Assembly: GCF_001074565.1 (NCBI RefSeq)
Contig: NZ_JUQX01000013.1
Coordinates: forward strand, 1 to 64,000
Reading direction: 5' to 3'
Source: Streptococcus pseudopneumoniae
GTDB taxonomy: Bacteria; Bacillota; Bacilli; Lactobacillales; Streptococcaceae
DNA: 64,000 bases
The notes under the pieces are model-generated. The model saw nothing but the letters and a program-made list of their open reading frames with translations. It did not search any database and had not been told where the DNA came from. The position numbers and the translations under genes were made by a program. Of the stretch, positions 7,293 to 15,372 are shown piece by piece; positions within the stretch are counted from its first letter, which is position 1, and every line of letters begins with the position of its first letter.

Positions 7293-8837
7293 CTATAAAT
7301 ATCCTACACAATTAACACCAATAACTCCTCTTCTTAAGAAAATGGTTTTAATCTTATCGTAGTTAAGTTGTTCATAGTCAAAGCGTTCGTAATCAAATTT
7401 TTCATGTTCAAACGATTCGTATTCAAACTTCTCATATTCAAAAATTTCTATTCCGATTTCTTTAGCCACTTCTTCAGGTAACTCGTAATCTTGATCTACT
7501 AGACCAAATAGAGTAAATCCTGAATCAACACAAAACGATAGTACTGGATTATATATTGAGGAGTAAATTACAGATCCAGCTATCGATCCTACAAAACTAC
7601 CAATCATGTATCCTAAAGAGACAACATTATTAAGTTTAGAAAGAAAATGAGGTAACGGAATTTTGATATATGCACTTCCTAATAATCCCATTGAAAATGC
7701 ACAGGTTGTAATAAACATTTCTTTAATTAACTCGTTCACCATCTCACTTCTATTCATCTCGCCAGTAAATACTTTATACGAGCTCTTCATCGAGTTCATT
7801 ACTAATACTGTCACTACACCTACTACAGATGGGTTAACTTTTTTAAGATCCTTTCCAAAAACCCCAGACAGACAACTCGCTGTAATTGCTGCTGAAACTG
7901 TACCTCTTACAAATCCTTCGCCTGCTCCTGTAAGTGCTGTAAAACCTATTTTTTTAAAATGTCTTTCATCGACATATCCATTTTTAATTAGATAAGCTAT
8001 TGCATTCCATATTTCAGGTGCAACTTGCAAAACCATTGATATTGTGGCAGCTGTCAATCCTGCTTTGTATGATTGTTTTAATATATTAGTGTATTCAATA
8101 AGTTCTTCAGTTGTTAAATGTAAGTCCTCAGAATTTACTCCACCCTCTTTAGACAATCTTGCAAGTTCACGTGCTTCCTGTTCAGACAAAGGAATTGATT
8201 CATTTCCCTCGTTATCTTTAACTTTATCTCTCAATAATTTTAGAGTTTCTTCATAGCGATGAACTTGCTCCGGTCGCTTTACAGCTTCTTCTCTTATTTT
8301 GCGTTCTAAAAACATAGTCGCTTCTTTTAACTGATCTGATGGAATTACTCTATACTGTCCTGAGTAAACTGGAGAATTTAAATCTGTTTCAGCTGACAAT
8401 CCCCGTTCTTCTAAATATAACTCAAGGTTGTCATTCTTACCCCGGGCTTTATATTCATTGAAACGATTTAAAATACTTTTCGATTGCTGGAATGCGCTTG
8501 ACTCTCCGTCCTTATAATATTTTAAACCAAATTTAGCATCGAAGTTTACTCCCGTAATATCTGCAGACCCAAAATCATGGCTACGATCAACTTGTACTCT
8601 GTTTTTTGAAGCATTAATAGCTGCATTAATATTAAAAGTCCCAGCATGCCAAAACTCAGCAGCATCTCCCTTTAATGTACCTATAAGCGCGCCACTTGAT
8701 TTGAATTCATTTAGATTATTCACCAGCTTCTTTATCTCTGATTCTACAGCATCTACAAAATGTACTCCGGCAGAATGTCCTGCAAAATTACCTGCGTGCT
8801 TCTCAAAGAATTCATATCCCTCTTTAAAGCCATACAT
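7293..8837 (-). CDS. Membrane protein of unknown function with soluble N-terminal domain (cassette gene 2)
   Basis: 514 residues; I cannot assign a family. Residues 1-250 look soluble, with a conserved-looking core: GDAAEFWHAGTFN (57-69), then DRSHDFGSADI (84-94) and FGLKYYKDGESSAFQQSK (103-120). These cluster acidic residues with His and Lys, which would suit a catalytic or binding site. Residues 258-447 carry about five hydrophobic, Gly/Ala/Ser-rich segments. A charged tail of six tandem five-residue units follows (466-495), then the hydrophobic end FLRRGVIGVNCVGYL. GGAGGG 7 nt before the ATG supports the start. Only 3 nt separate it from the preceding gene. AT-rich codon use differs from the neighbours, suggesting transfer. 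A membrane-acting effector is inference only. Confidence 0.8.
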   Translation of the reverse strand: MYGFKEGYEFFEKHAGNFAGHSAGVHFVDAVESEIKKLVNNLNEFKSSGALIGTLKGDAAEFWHAGTFNINAAINASKNRVQVDRSHDFGSADITGVNFDAKFGLKYYKDGESSAFQQSKSILNRFNEYKARGKNDNLELYLEERGLSAETDLNSPVYSGQYRVIPSDQLKEATMFLERKIREEAVKRPEQVHRYEETLKLLRDKVKDNEGNESIPLSEQEARELARLSKEGGVNSEDLHLTTEELIEYTNILKQSYKAGLTAATISMVLQVAPEIWNAIAYLIKNGYVDERHFKKIGFTALTGAGEGFVRGTVSAAITASCLSGVFGKDLKKVNPSVVGVVTVLVMNSMKSSYKVFTGEMNRSEMVNELIKEMFITTCAFSMGLLGSAYIKIPLPHFLSKLNNVVSLGYMIGSFVGSIAGSVIYSSIYNPVLSFCVDSGFTLFGLVDQDYELPEEVAKEIGIEIFEYEKFEYESFEHEKFDYERFDYEQLNYDKIKTIFLRRGVIGVNCVGYL

Positions 8838-8840
8838 TCT

Positions 8841-9512
8841 TTATCCCTCCAAGAACTCAGATAATCCATCCATATATAATATCAAAGTTAAAGCTCGGAA
8901 TTGTTGGTCAGTAATTTTTCTCTGATCATCTGTTGTTGTAATCCATTTTGTAGCTTCTGCAACCGCATTGACTGTATCCGCTACAATAGCTGGCGCAGAA
9001 CCTACCAGGAAAGAAAATACTGTATTTCCCACATTCGAAATAACATTTGGAATATCCCCCATGGCACCTACCGCAGCATCTATAGCTTGCTCTGGTAGAG
9101 ATTTTTTAAATTCTATAGGTTCAAATTCGGTTTTATAATTTCTACATAACTCAATAAATTCATTATATTCTTCTGGATTATCTATAGTTTTTGAAACAAT
9201 CATCATCCCACGCTTTCCTAACCAACCATATTTCATCCCAAAACTATCAAATTTTACATTCATACTGGATATTTCATTCTTACTTGCCTGATTTTCACCA
9301 ATAAAAAGGACATGTTGATCGGATGTTATAGTTGCCATGTTAGCTAGATAATCTTTTTCAAGCCATACAGCAACTCCAATAGAACCATCTTTTGTACCAA
9401 CAATATTATTATCATCATCATTTGTACTTACTAGTTGGCGTAAATAATTTCCGTAACCGTGAGTTTGATCATCGCAAACAATAATCAACTTTCTAATATT
9501 TTGCCCAAACAT
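8841..9512 (-). CDS. Protein of unknown function with Rossmann-like N-terminus (cassette gene 1)
   Basis: 223 residues, not recognised. The first about 110 residues alternate hydrophobic strands and turns (RKLIIVCDDQTHGYG, SIGVAVWLEKDY, HVLFIGENQ, KRGMMIVSKT), like a small alpha/beta nucleotide- or ligand-binding fold. Residues 143-190 are Ala/Gly/Val-rich and moderately hydrophobic, possibly membrane-associated. No signal peptide is present. GGGGGAA lies ahead of the ATG. It is the first gene of a two-gene unit with its own sigma-A promoter and terminator, and shares the AT-rich base use of its partner. A sensor paired with a membrane effector is one reading, but nothing in the sequence proves it. 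Confidence 0.8.
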   Translation of the reverse strand: MFGQNIRKLIIVCDDQTHGYGNYLRQLVSTNDDDNNIVGTKDGSIGVAVWLEKDYLANMATITSDQHVLFIGENQASKNEISSMNVKFDSFGMKYGWLGKRGMMIVSKTIDNPEEYNEFIELCRNYKTEFEPIEFKKSLPEQAIDAAVGAMGDIPNVISNVGNTVFSFLVGSAPAIVADTVNAVAEATKWITTTDDQRKITDQQFRALTLILYMDGLSEFLEG

Positions 9513-9623
9513 AAAGTTCCCCCATATTTTACTGAATTTATTATTATGATTTCTTATTGCTATGTATTGCTTTCAATGCTTTGGCATGTTTCACAATAAT
9601 AATCAAAATCATTTTATACGCTT

Positions 9624-9653
9624 ATTATACCATTTCAGGATTTGATTTGACAA
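9624..9653 (-). promoter_or_regulatory. Promoter of the two-gene cassette
   Basis: TTGTCA (9648-9653), 18-bp spacer and perfect TATAAT (9624-9629) on the minus strand, leaving a 5' leader of roughly 105 nt before the ATG at 9512. It directly follows the terminator of the upstream gene, so the cassette is an independent transcription unit. Confidence 0.75.
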
Positions 9654-9661
9654 GTTTAAAA

Positions 9662-9685
9662 AACTTCGTCCTATTGGACGAAGTT
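9662..9685 (-). terminator. Terminator of the pspC-like gene
   Basis: 10-bp perfect stem (9662-9671 with 9676-9685), 4-nt loop, then TTTT on the minus strand. It lies 16 bp after the pspC-like stop. Confidence 0.8.
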
Positions 9686-9701
9686 CCTGCTTCTATTATT
9701 A

Positions 9702-9974
9702 TCACCAAAACCAACCATCATTGTCTTCAATGGCTTGGGCTTCCTTGCGCTTGCGTGGTCCTGTTCCGTACATTTCGGCTTCGATTTCTTCCTTAGTTGG
9801 AAGGATGGAGGCAAGAATGATATAGATTATCACACCAATTCCAAAATTTGCCACGGTAAAAATGGCGAAGAGAAAGCGGACTAGGGTTACATCAAAATTC
9901 CACTTGTCTGATAGACCAGCTAAAACTCCTGACACCATACGATTTCGTCTCATTTTATAAAATTTTGTATTCAT
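9702..9974 (-). CDS. PspC-domain small membrane protein
   Basis: 90 residues. The N-terminal FYKMRRNRMVSGVLAGL followed by a membrane segment (about residues 33-58) is the PspC domain, first described in phage shock protein C; the pneumococcal surface adhesin called PspC is unrelated. Such proteins usually respond to envelope stress. The tail is charged and ends NDGWFW. I place the start at 9974, where GAAAGAGGAAAC precedes ATG; upstream in-frame ATGs lack an RBS. It has its own terminator. Partners such as PspA/LiaI are not visible nearby. Confidence 0.87.
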   Translation of the reverse strand: MNTKFYKMRRNRMVSGVLAGLSDKWNFDVTLVRFLFAIFTVANFGIGVIIYIILASILPTKEEIEAEMYGTGPRKRKEAQAIEDNDGWFW

Positions 9975-10033
9975 GATTGTTTCCTCTTTCGGTATTCTTA
10001 CAAGTAGTATAGCATGAATCAGAACTACCATCA

Positions 10034-10483
10034 TCAGTCCTTAGGCCGATTTATGATGACGAGTTTGCCACGGCAGACGCCACAGCGATAGCGTTTGGTA
10101 TCAATCATTCGCTTGCGCTGATAACTTTGCTGGCAGGTTTGGCACTGATAGACTAGGTAGAGAATTTGAGTTTGTGTTTTCAAAGGTGGTACAAAGCGCA
10201 GTCCATCCACTTCTTTCAACAGTTCCTTAAAATCTCGGTCCTTATGGCGATAACCCTTTTTCTGAAAATAAAGGTGATAGTGACATAGTTCATGGCGCAC
10301 GATTTTGCGAAAGACTTCCAAACCTAGTTCCTGATAAACCTTGGGATTAAAATCCAAATGCCCATCCTTGGGGAAAAATCGTCCACCTGTCGTTCGCAGA
10401 CGAGAATTCCACTGGGCTTGGTGGGTGAAAGGTCTACCAAAGTCTTCTAGTGAAACAGACTGAACGTACTCAGTTAGATTCAT
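10034..10483 (-). CDS. SprT-like zinc metalloprotein
   Basis: 149 residues of the SprT/SprT-like family. HELCHYH (64-70) is the HExxH zinc-metallopeptidase-type motif, and two CxxC pairs near the C-terminus (CQTC and CGVC) form a zinc ribbon. Eukaryotic relatives (Spartan) cleave DNA-protein crosslinks; the bacterial role is not established. I start it at 10483 (MNLTEYVQ), overlapping the end of tex by 14 nt, as is usual for this gene in streptococci. The overlap implies co-transcription with tex. Confidence 0.88.
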   Translation of the reverse strand: MNLTEYVQSVSLEDFGRPFTHQAQWNSRLRTTGGRFFPKDGHLDFNPKVYQELGLEVFRKIVRHELCHYHLYFQKKGYRHKDRDFKELLKEVDGLRFVPPLKTQTQILYLVYQCQTCQQSYQRKRMIDTKRYRCGVCRGKLVIINRPKD

Positions 10484-12599
10484 CTGGAGCGAGGAGCGAC
10501 AGATTGACTTTTTCACGTTCAGTATCGATTTTCTTAACCCAAATCGTTACCAAATCTCCGACTGACACCACTTGGCTGGGATGTTTGATAAATTTACGAC
10601 TCATATGGGAAATATGAATGAGACCGTCCTCGTGAATTCCGATATCAACGAAGGCACCGAAGTCAACGACATTACGCACCACACCTTCCAGCTTCTGTCC
10701 GACAACAAGATCCTTGATATCCAGAACATCTTGACGAAGCACAGGTGCATCAAAAGAATCACGGAAATCTCGACCCGGTTTGAGAAGATCAGCAATGATA
10801 TCTTTAAGGGTTTCTGGACCGAGGTCTAGTTCTTGCGCCATTTCTTTGACTGAAAGGGACTTGAGTTTGCTTTGAGCTTCTTCATTCAAGTCCTTGATAT
10901 CCAAGCGTTTGAAGAGTTCCTTAACCGCAGCATAGTTTTCTGGGTGAACTCCAGTATTATCAAGAATATTGCTACTTTCAGGAATACGGAGGAAACCAGC
11001 GGCTTGCTCAAAGGCTTTGGCACCCAGACGAGGAACCTTCTTAATCTGATCGCGTGAAGTGATTTTTCCCTCTTCCTCACGGTATTTGACGATATTTTCA
11101 GAAATGGTTTTATTGAGTCCAGCTACGTGGGAAAGAAGTGCTGGGCTGGCTGTATTGACATTGACACCGACCTGGTTAACCACCGTATCAACGACAAAGT
11201 CCAGACTTTCAGACAGTTTCTTCTGACTGACATCGTGCTGGTATTGCCCGACACCGATTGACTTGGGATCGATTTTTACCAATTCGGCAAGCGGATCTTG
11301 CAAACGACGGGCGATTGAAATAGCCGAACGTTTTTCAACAGTTAATTCTGGAAACTCCTGACGAGCAAGTTCACTAGCAGAGTAGACAGAAGCGCCACTT
11401 TCATTGACGATAACATAGCTGACCTCAGGAAAATCTTTCAGAACTTCCGCCACAAAGGCTTCACTTTCCCGACTGGCCGTTCCATTTCCGATGGCAATGA
11501 TTTCCACGCTGTATTGACCAATCAGGTCTGCCAAATCTTTCTTGGCTTCTTCGATTTGACGAGCTGAAACTGGTTTAACAGGATAGATGACTTGGGTCGT
11601 CAGCATTTTTCCTGTCGCATCAACGACTGCCAGCTTGGCACCTGTACGAAAGGCAGGGTCAAAGCCTAAAACCACGCGCCCTTTCAGTGGAGCAACCAAG
11701 AGGAGATTTCGCAAGTTGTCAGAAAAGAGTTGGATAGCCCCTTCTTCTGCCTTTTCGGTTAATTCTGTCCGAATACGGCGCTCGATAGCAGGCAAGACTT
11801 TTTTCTTAACAGATTGCTGGATAACTTCATCAATATAGGCGTTTCTCACCTTGAAACGAGCAGCAAAGAAAGCTAGGATACGATCCGTCGCATGTTCAAA
11901 ACCGACTTTCAAGATTCCTAATTTTTCCCCACGGTTAAGGGCTAAGGTTCGATAGCCCTGCATGTTGCCAACTGTCTCTGAGAAATCGTAATATATCTGA
12001 AAGACTTGTTTTTCATCAAGACTCTCATCCTTGACCTGCGAGGTGATTTTAGAGTGCCTCAGGACTTCCTGATAGGTCATAGCACGTAGATTGACATCTT
12101 CGGATAGGGCTTCTACCAAAATATCAACCGCTCCAGCTAAAGTTTCATGACCAGTCGCAAATCCTTCACAGACAAACTTCTCGGCCTCTTTCTCTAAGTC
12201 AGCTACGTTTTGCAAAATCAAGCGTGCGAGAGGAAAGAGTCCAGCTTCACGGGCAATGGTTGCCTTGGTACGACGTTTCTCCTTATAAGGAAGGTAGAGT
12301 TCTTCTACGTCTGCTAATTTCTCAGCTGCCAAAATAGCTTCTTCCAATTCCTTTGTTAGTTTGCCTTGTTCTTGAATCTTAGCCAAGACAGCTTCTTTAC
12401 GGTCGTTGAGATTAGTCAGGCTTTTATCCAAGTCGATAATAGCCTTAATCGCCACTTCATCCAGACTACCAGTCATGTCCTTCCGATAACGCGCGATGAA
12501 GGGAATTGTCGCCCCTTCAGCCGTTAAACTTAGAACAGTATCGATTTGCTTTAAGGTTACACCCAAGTCTTGGGAGATTTTTTCATATTTTTTATCCAT
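10470..12599 (-). CDS. tex: Tex family RNA-binding transcription accessory protein
   Basis: 709-residue multidomain Tex protein (helix-turn-helix, YqgF-like RNase H fold, tandem helix-hairpin-helix, and an S1 RNA-binding domain at about 630-705). [13 protein letters not shown] in the YqgF-like part, [13 protein letters not shown] before the HhH region and the S1 segment [17 protein letters not shown] are easily recognised. Tex binds nucleic acids and affects transcription and toxin expression in several bacteria. The -10 TATAAT ends 6 nt before the ATG, so the main transcript should start at or next to the start codon (leaderless). The sprT-like gene follows in overlap. Confidence 0.95.
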   Translation of the reverse strand: MDKKYEKISQDLGVTLKQIDTVLSLTAEGATIPFIARYRKDMTGSLDEVAIKAIIDLDKSLTNLNDRKEAVLAKIQEQGKLTKELEEAILAAEKLADVEELYLPYKEKRRTKATIAREAGLFPLARLILQNVADLEKEAEKFVCEGFATGHETLAGAVDILVEALSEDVNLRAMTYQEVLRHSKITSQVKDESLDEKQVFQIYYDFSETVGNMQGYRTLALNRGEKLGILKVGFEHATDRILAFFAARFKVRNAYIDEVIQQSVKKKVLPAIERRIRTELTEKAEEGAIQLFSDNLRNLLLVAPLKGRVVLGFDPAFRTGAKLAVVDATGKMLTTQVIYPVKPVSARQIEEAKKDLADLIGQYSVEIIAIGNGTASRESEAFVAEVLKDFPEVSYVIVNESGASVYSASELARQEFPELTVEKRSAISIARRLQDPLAELVKIDPKSIGVGQYQHDVSQKKLSESLDFVVDTVVNQVGVNVNTASPALLSHVAGLNKTISENIVKYREEEGKITSRDQIKKVPRLGAKAFEQAAGFLRIPESSNILDNTGVHPENYAAVKELFKRLDIKDLNEEAQSKLKSLSVKEMAQELDLGPETLKDIIADLLKPGRDFRDSFDAPVLRQDVLDIKDLVVGQKLEGVVRNVVDFGAFVDIGIHEDGLIHISHMSRKFIKHPSQVVSVGDLVTIWVKKIDTEREKVNLSLLAPDESN

Positions 12600-12605
12600 G
12601 TACCT

Positions 12606-12611
12606 ATTATA
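12606..12611 (-). promoter_or_regulatory. -10 box giving a leaderless tex transcript
   Basis: Extended -10 TATGGTATAAT, followed by only 6 nt (AGGTAC) before the tex ATG. With the usual 6-7 nt spacing, transcription begins at the A of the start codon or one base before it. Confidence 0.6.
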
Positions 12612-12709
12612 CCATAAGGGACAAGGCTTGTTTCACATTACCTGTTTTTGCCTCTTTGATTATCAAAATAAAAATAATCCCTTTTCCGCAAAATAATAGT
12701 ATAATAGAG

Positions 12710-12715
12710 GTAACA
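12710..12715 (+). promoter_or_regulatory. -10 box ahead of the 43-residue ORF and permease genes
   Basis: Perfect TATAAT 20 nt before the small ORF. The -35 region is weak (T-rich, no consensus). It is the only visible promoter for the rightward three-gene unit. Confidence 0.6.
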
Positions 12716-12735
12716 TTTAGAAACGAGGTAAGCCC

Positions 12736-12867
12736 ATGGCTGTTAAATTTACAAAAACGGATGACTTGGACAAGATGTTTGAAGAGTTTGCCAAACTTCC
12801 TGACTTAACACAGGTCACTTTTCCAGATGACGATGATAAAAAAGAAAAAATTGAGAAGAAAAAATAG
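12736..12867 (+). CDS. 43-residue highly charged small protein
   Basis: Short ORF starting MAVKFTKTDDLDKMFEEF, with a C-terminal acidic then basic cluster (DDDDKKEKIEKKK). No membrane segment or signal peptide. AACGAGGTAAG lies just ahead of its ATG, and the permease ATG at 12868 follows its TAG with no gap, implying translational coupling. I believe similar short proteins occur at this place in other mitis-group genomes, but cannot name a function. A metal-buffering or regulatory role is possible only by association with its neighbours. Confidence 0.7.
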   Translation: MAVKFTKTDDLDKMFEEFAKLPDLTQVTFPDDDDKKEKIEKKK

Positions 12868-13773
12868 ATGACGAGTTTCCAATCTCTTCCTCCTAGTGTT
12901 CTTCAAACGGGTGCGATTTTTCTATCCATTATCATCGAGGCCCTTCCTTTTGTTTTGATTGGTAGTATTATTTCCGGCTGGATTGAAGTCTATATCACAC
13001 CAGATAAAGTCACTGAGTTTCTCCCTCGCAATCGTTGGGGGAGAATCTTTTTTGGTACCTTCATTGGCTTTCTCTTCCCCTCTTGTGAGTGTGGAATCGT
13101 CCCGATTATCAATCGTTTTTTGGAAAAGAAAGTCCCCAGCTACACGGCCGTTCCCTTTCTGGTGACTGCTCCTATCATTAATCCCATCGTTCTTTTCGCT
13201 ACTTATTCTGCCTTTGGCAATTCCTTAAAAATTACCTTCTTGCGAGCTCTGGGAGCCATTGTAGTTGCTTTGGTTCTGGGGATTTTTCTAGGATTTTTCT
13301 GGAAGGAACCAATTCAAAAAGAGAATCCTATTGCTTGCCATGAACATGATTTTTCACACTTGACTCCTGCTAGAAAAGTCTTTCAGGTCCTTATACAGGC
13401 TATTGACGAGTTTTTCGATATGGGGCGTTACTTGATATTTGGCTGTCTCTTTGCAGCTATCGTGCAAGTCTATGTCCCGACTCGGATCCTCACCTCTATC
13501 AGTGCTAGTCCAGTCCTTGCGATTCTCTTGCTCATGTTTCTTGCTTTTCTCCTTTCACTTTGTAGCGAGGCAGACGCCTTTATCGGTGCTTCTCTCCTCT
13601 CGAGCTTTGGACTCGCTCCTGTCCTTGCCTTTCTAGTCATCGGCCCCATGCTTGATATCAAAAATCTCCTCATGATGAAACACTATCTCAAACCCCACTT
13701 CATCTGGCAATTCATGGGCATTGTGACAGTTTTTGTCTTGCTTTATTCTTACATGATAGGGGTGATGCTATGA
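12868..13773 (+). CDS. Permease of the YcgR/YraQ (DUF318, ArsP-like) family
   Basis: 301-residue membrane protein with about eight hydrophobic helices in two halves. The first half carries PSCECGIVPI with Cys73 and Cys75, and the second carries SLCSEADAFI; these are the paired signature motifs of the DUF318 permease family, which includes the organoarsenical exporter ArsP and B. subtilis YcgR. It is followed, with a 4-nt ATGA overlap, by a TIGR03943 protein, the same pairing as B. subtilis ycgR-ycgQ, which I recall as Zur-regulated. A role in metal or metalloid handling is inferred. No Zur box was confirmed. Confidence 0.87.
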   Translation: MTSFQSLPPSVLQTGAIFLSIIIEALPFVLIGSIISGWIEVYITPDKVTEFLPRNRWGRIFFGTFIGFLFPSCECGIVPIINRFLEKKVPSYTAVPFLVTAPIINPIVLFATYSAFGNSLKITFLRALGAIVVALVLGIFLGFFWKEPIQKENPIACHEHDFSHLTPARKVFQVLIQAIDEFFDMGRYLIFGCLFAAIVQVYVPTRILTSISASPVLAILLLMFLAFLLSLCSEADAFIGASLLSSFGLAPVLAFLVIGPMLDIKNLLMMKHYLKPHFIWQFMGIVTVFVLLYSYMIGVML

Positions 13774-14585
13774 TTCGATTTATCATTTTACTGGGCTATT
13801 TTGTCCTAACTCTGTATCTACAGCTATCTGGCAAGCTCAGCCACTACATCAACCTCCACTATTCCTATCTAGTCTATATCTCAATGGTCCTTTCTCTTCT
13901 GTTGGCTCTGGTCCAATTCTACATTTGGATTAAGAAAATCAACTCTCGCAGCCATATGGAAAGTCGTCAAGCTAGACAAATCAGCATCCTGTTACTGTCA
14001 CTACCTCTCTTGATTGGAATTGCCTTTCCGACAGTAAGTTTAGATTCGAGAACCGTATCTGCCAAAGGCTATCATTTCCCACTCGCTGAGGGAATCGACA
14101 CAGCCATTCAAGCAAGTGAAGGCACATCCAGTCAATACCTTAAACCCGATACCAGTACCTATTTTTCCAAATCTGCTTATGAAAAGGAAATGCGGACAAC
14201 AGCTGATAAATATCTTGCCCAAACAATCATTCAGGTTACAGACGAAAACTATATGGAAGTCATGGAAGTTCTCTATGACTATCCTCAAGAGTTTGAAGGA
14301 AGGAAAATAGAGTTTACAGGCTTTGTTTATAACGATCCTAGTCATCCAGGTAGCCAGTTCCTCTTTCGCTTTGGGATCATCCACTGTATCGCAGACTCTG
14401 GTGTATATGGACTCTTGACCAAGGGAAACTCACGCCAGTATCCTGACAATACCTGGATTACCGCCAAGGGAACCCTGAGCCTCCACTACCATAAAGAGCT
14501 CAAACAAAAACTCCCAACACTGGAAGTTGAGAGTTTCACCAAAGTAGACAAACCAGAAAATCCTTATGTCTATCGTGTGTTTTAA
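13770..14585 (+). CDS. TIGR03943 / YcgQ family membrane-associated protein
   Basis: 271 residues. Two or three N-terminal hydrophobic helices (about 1-85) are followed by an extracytoplasmic domain with IEFTGFVYNDP and FGIIHCIADSGVYGLL, the latter holding the conserved His-Cys pair of the family. The family nearly always pairs with a DUF318 permease, as here (4-nt overlap). It probably acts as the outer-face partner of that permease, perhaps a metal-binding subunit. Function not established. Confidence 0.85.
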   Translation: MIRFIILLGYFVLTLYLQLSGKLSHYINLHYSYLVYISMVLSLLLALVQFYIWIKKINSRSHMESRQARQISILLLSLPLLIGIAFPTVSLDSRTVSAKGYHFPLAEGIDTAIQASEGTSSQYLKPDTSTYFSKSAYEKEMRTTADKYLAQTIIQVTDENYMEVMEVLYDYPQEFEGRKIEFTGFVYNDPSHPGSQFLFRFGIIHCIADSGVYGLLTKGNSRQYPDNTWITAKGTLSLHYHKELKQKLPTLEVESFTKVDKPENPYVYRVF

Positions 14586-14593
14586 TAAAAAGA

Positions 14594-14635
14594 GACAATA
14601 TTAGAGTTTCTGCATTACAGAATTCTAATATTGTC
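14594..14635. terminator. Bidirectional terminator between the ycgQ-like gene and doc
   Basis: 12-bp perfect stem (14594-14605 with 14624-14635) with an inner short hairpin, flanked by T-runs to the right and A-runs to the left. It separates convergent genes. Confidence 0.85.
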
Positions 14636-14676
14636 TTTTCATTTTTTCTTATGCTCTTTCAATCCAGCATACTATC

Positions 14677-15090
14677 TTACTTTTTGACCTTTTCTCTGAC
14701 AGAATGTTCAGAAACCCATTTAGAATAGCTTATCATTTTTTCATCAGTTAAAGCTTCTACCGCTATAGTCACGCACATATCAACCGCTTCTTCCACGGAA
14801 ACAGAAAGGTGATAACCATTTAATTGTAAAAACTTCACCAAAACAAAGAAGGCTGTTCGTTTATTGGCGTTTGCAAAAACATGCTTCTTTATCAATTGGA
14901 CAAATAATATTGTTGCTTTATCAAAAATTGTTGGATAAAGAGGTTTGCCAAAAACAAATTGTTCTGGTAAGTTCACAATCATATTTAACGCTGAAGGACT
15001 AACTGTTTGAATTTGCTCATTTGGAGAATACCGTTGAATTGCTAAAGAATTGATTTTTTCAATTTGCTTTTCTGATAGATAGACCGTCAT
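14677..15090 (-). CDS. doc: Doc-type (Fic fold) toxin
   Basis: 137-residue protein of the death-on-curing family. The Fic-fold motif HVFANANKRTA (70-80) matches Doc (HxFxDANKR) except that the usual metal-binding Asp is Asn74; Asn here occurs in other Doc homologues, so activity is not excluded. P1 Doc phosphorylates elongation factor Tu and stops translation. The start overlaps the antitoxin stop by 4 nt (ATGA), giving the normal antitoxin-first order and coupled translation. Length is typical for Doc. Confidence 0.9.
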   Translation of the reverse strand: MTVYLSEKQIEKINSLAIQRYSPNEQIQTVSPSALNMIVNLPEQFVFGKPLYPTIFDKATILFVQLIKKHVFANANKRTAFFVLVKFLQLNGYHLSVSVEEAVDMCVTIAVEALTDEKMISYSKWVSEHSVREKVKK

Positions 15091-15323
15091 TTTTCCACCA
15101 AAGCTTTGAAAACATCGTCGTATTCATCAAAAATTGTATCCAATTTTAAGTCAAAGGAATCATCAGAAACATAAGAAACCTGATGATCCAATTCTTCAGG
15201 AGTAAAGATAATTTCGCCACTTGGTAACAATTTCGCTTCGTATTTTACACCACTTGGAATATTGAATTCACTAGGAATGGTAATGGTGATTGAATTTCCT
15301 TGTTTTCTTGTTTTTACGACCAT
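15087..15323 (-). CDS. AbrB/MazE-type antitoxin paired with Doc
   Basis: 78 residues. The N-terminal half (KTRKQGNSITITIPSEF) is a SpoVT/AbrB swapped-hairpin DNA-binding domain. The acidic C-terminal half ends FDEYDDVFKALVEK, resembling the helix by which Phd-type antitoxins block Doc. So the DNA-binding fold is AbrB-like while the toxin-binding tail is Phd-like, a known mix in type II systems. AAAGGAGGAAATC precedes the ATG. It probably represses its own promoter through the palindrome described separately. Confidence 0.9.
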   Translation of the reverse strand: MVVKTRKQGNSITITIPSEFNIPSGVKYEAKLLPSGEIIFTPEELDHQVSYVSDDSFDLKLDTIFDEYDDVFKALVEK

Positions 15324-15343
15324 CTGATTTCCTCCTTTGAAGT

Positions 15344-15372
15344 ATTATAACAAATAATTACCGTAATTACAA
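15344..15372 (-). promoter_or_regulatory. Toxin-antitoxin promoter with embedded operator
   Basis: Minus-strand TTGTAA (15367-15372), 17-bp spacer, TATAAT (15344-15349). The palindrome TAATTAC-C-GTAATTA (15355-15369) fills the spacer and overlaps the -35, an ideal place for autorepression by the antitoxin. Confidence 0.75.

Noticed and set aside
7353-7442. Short 15-nt repeats that could be taken for a CRISPR-like or minisatellite array
   Set aside because: They are degenerate, have no spacers, stay in frame and encode the pentad tail of a protein; no cas gene is present.
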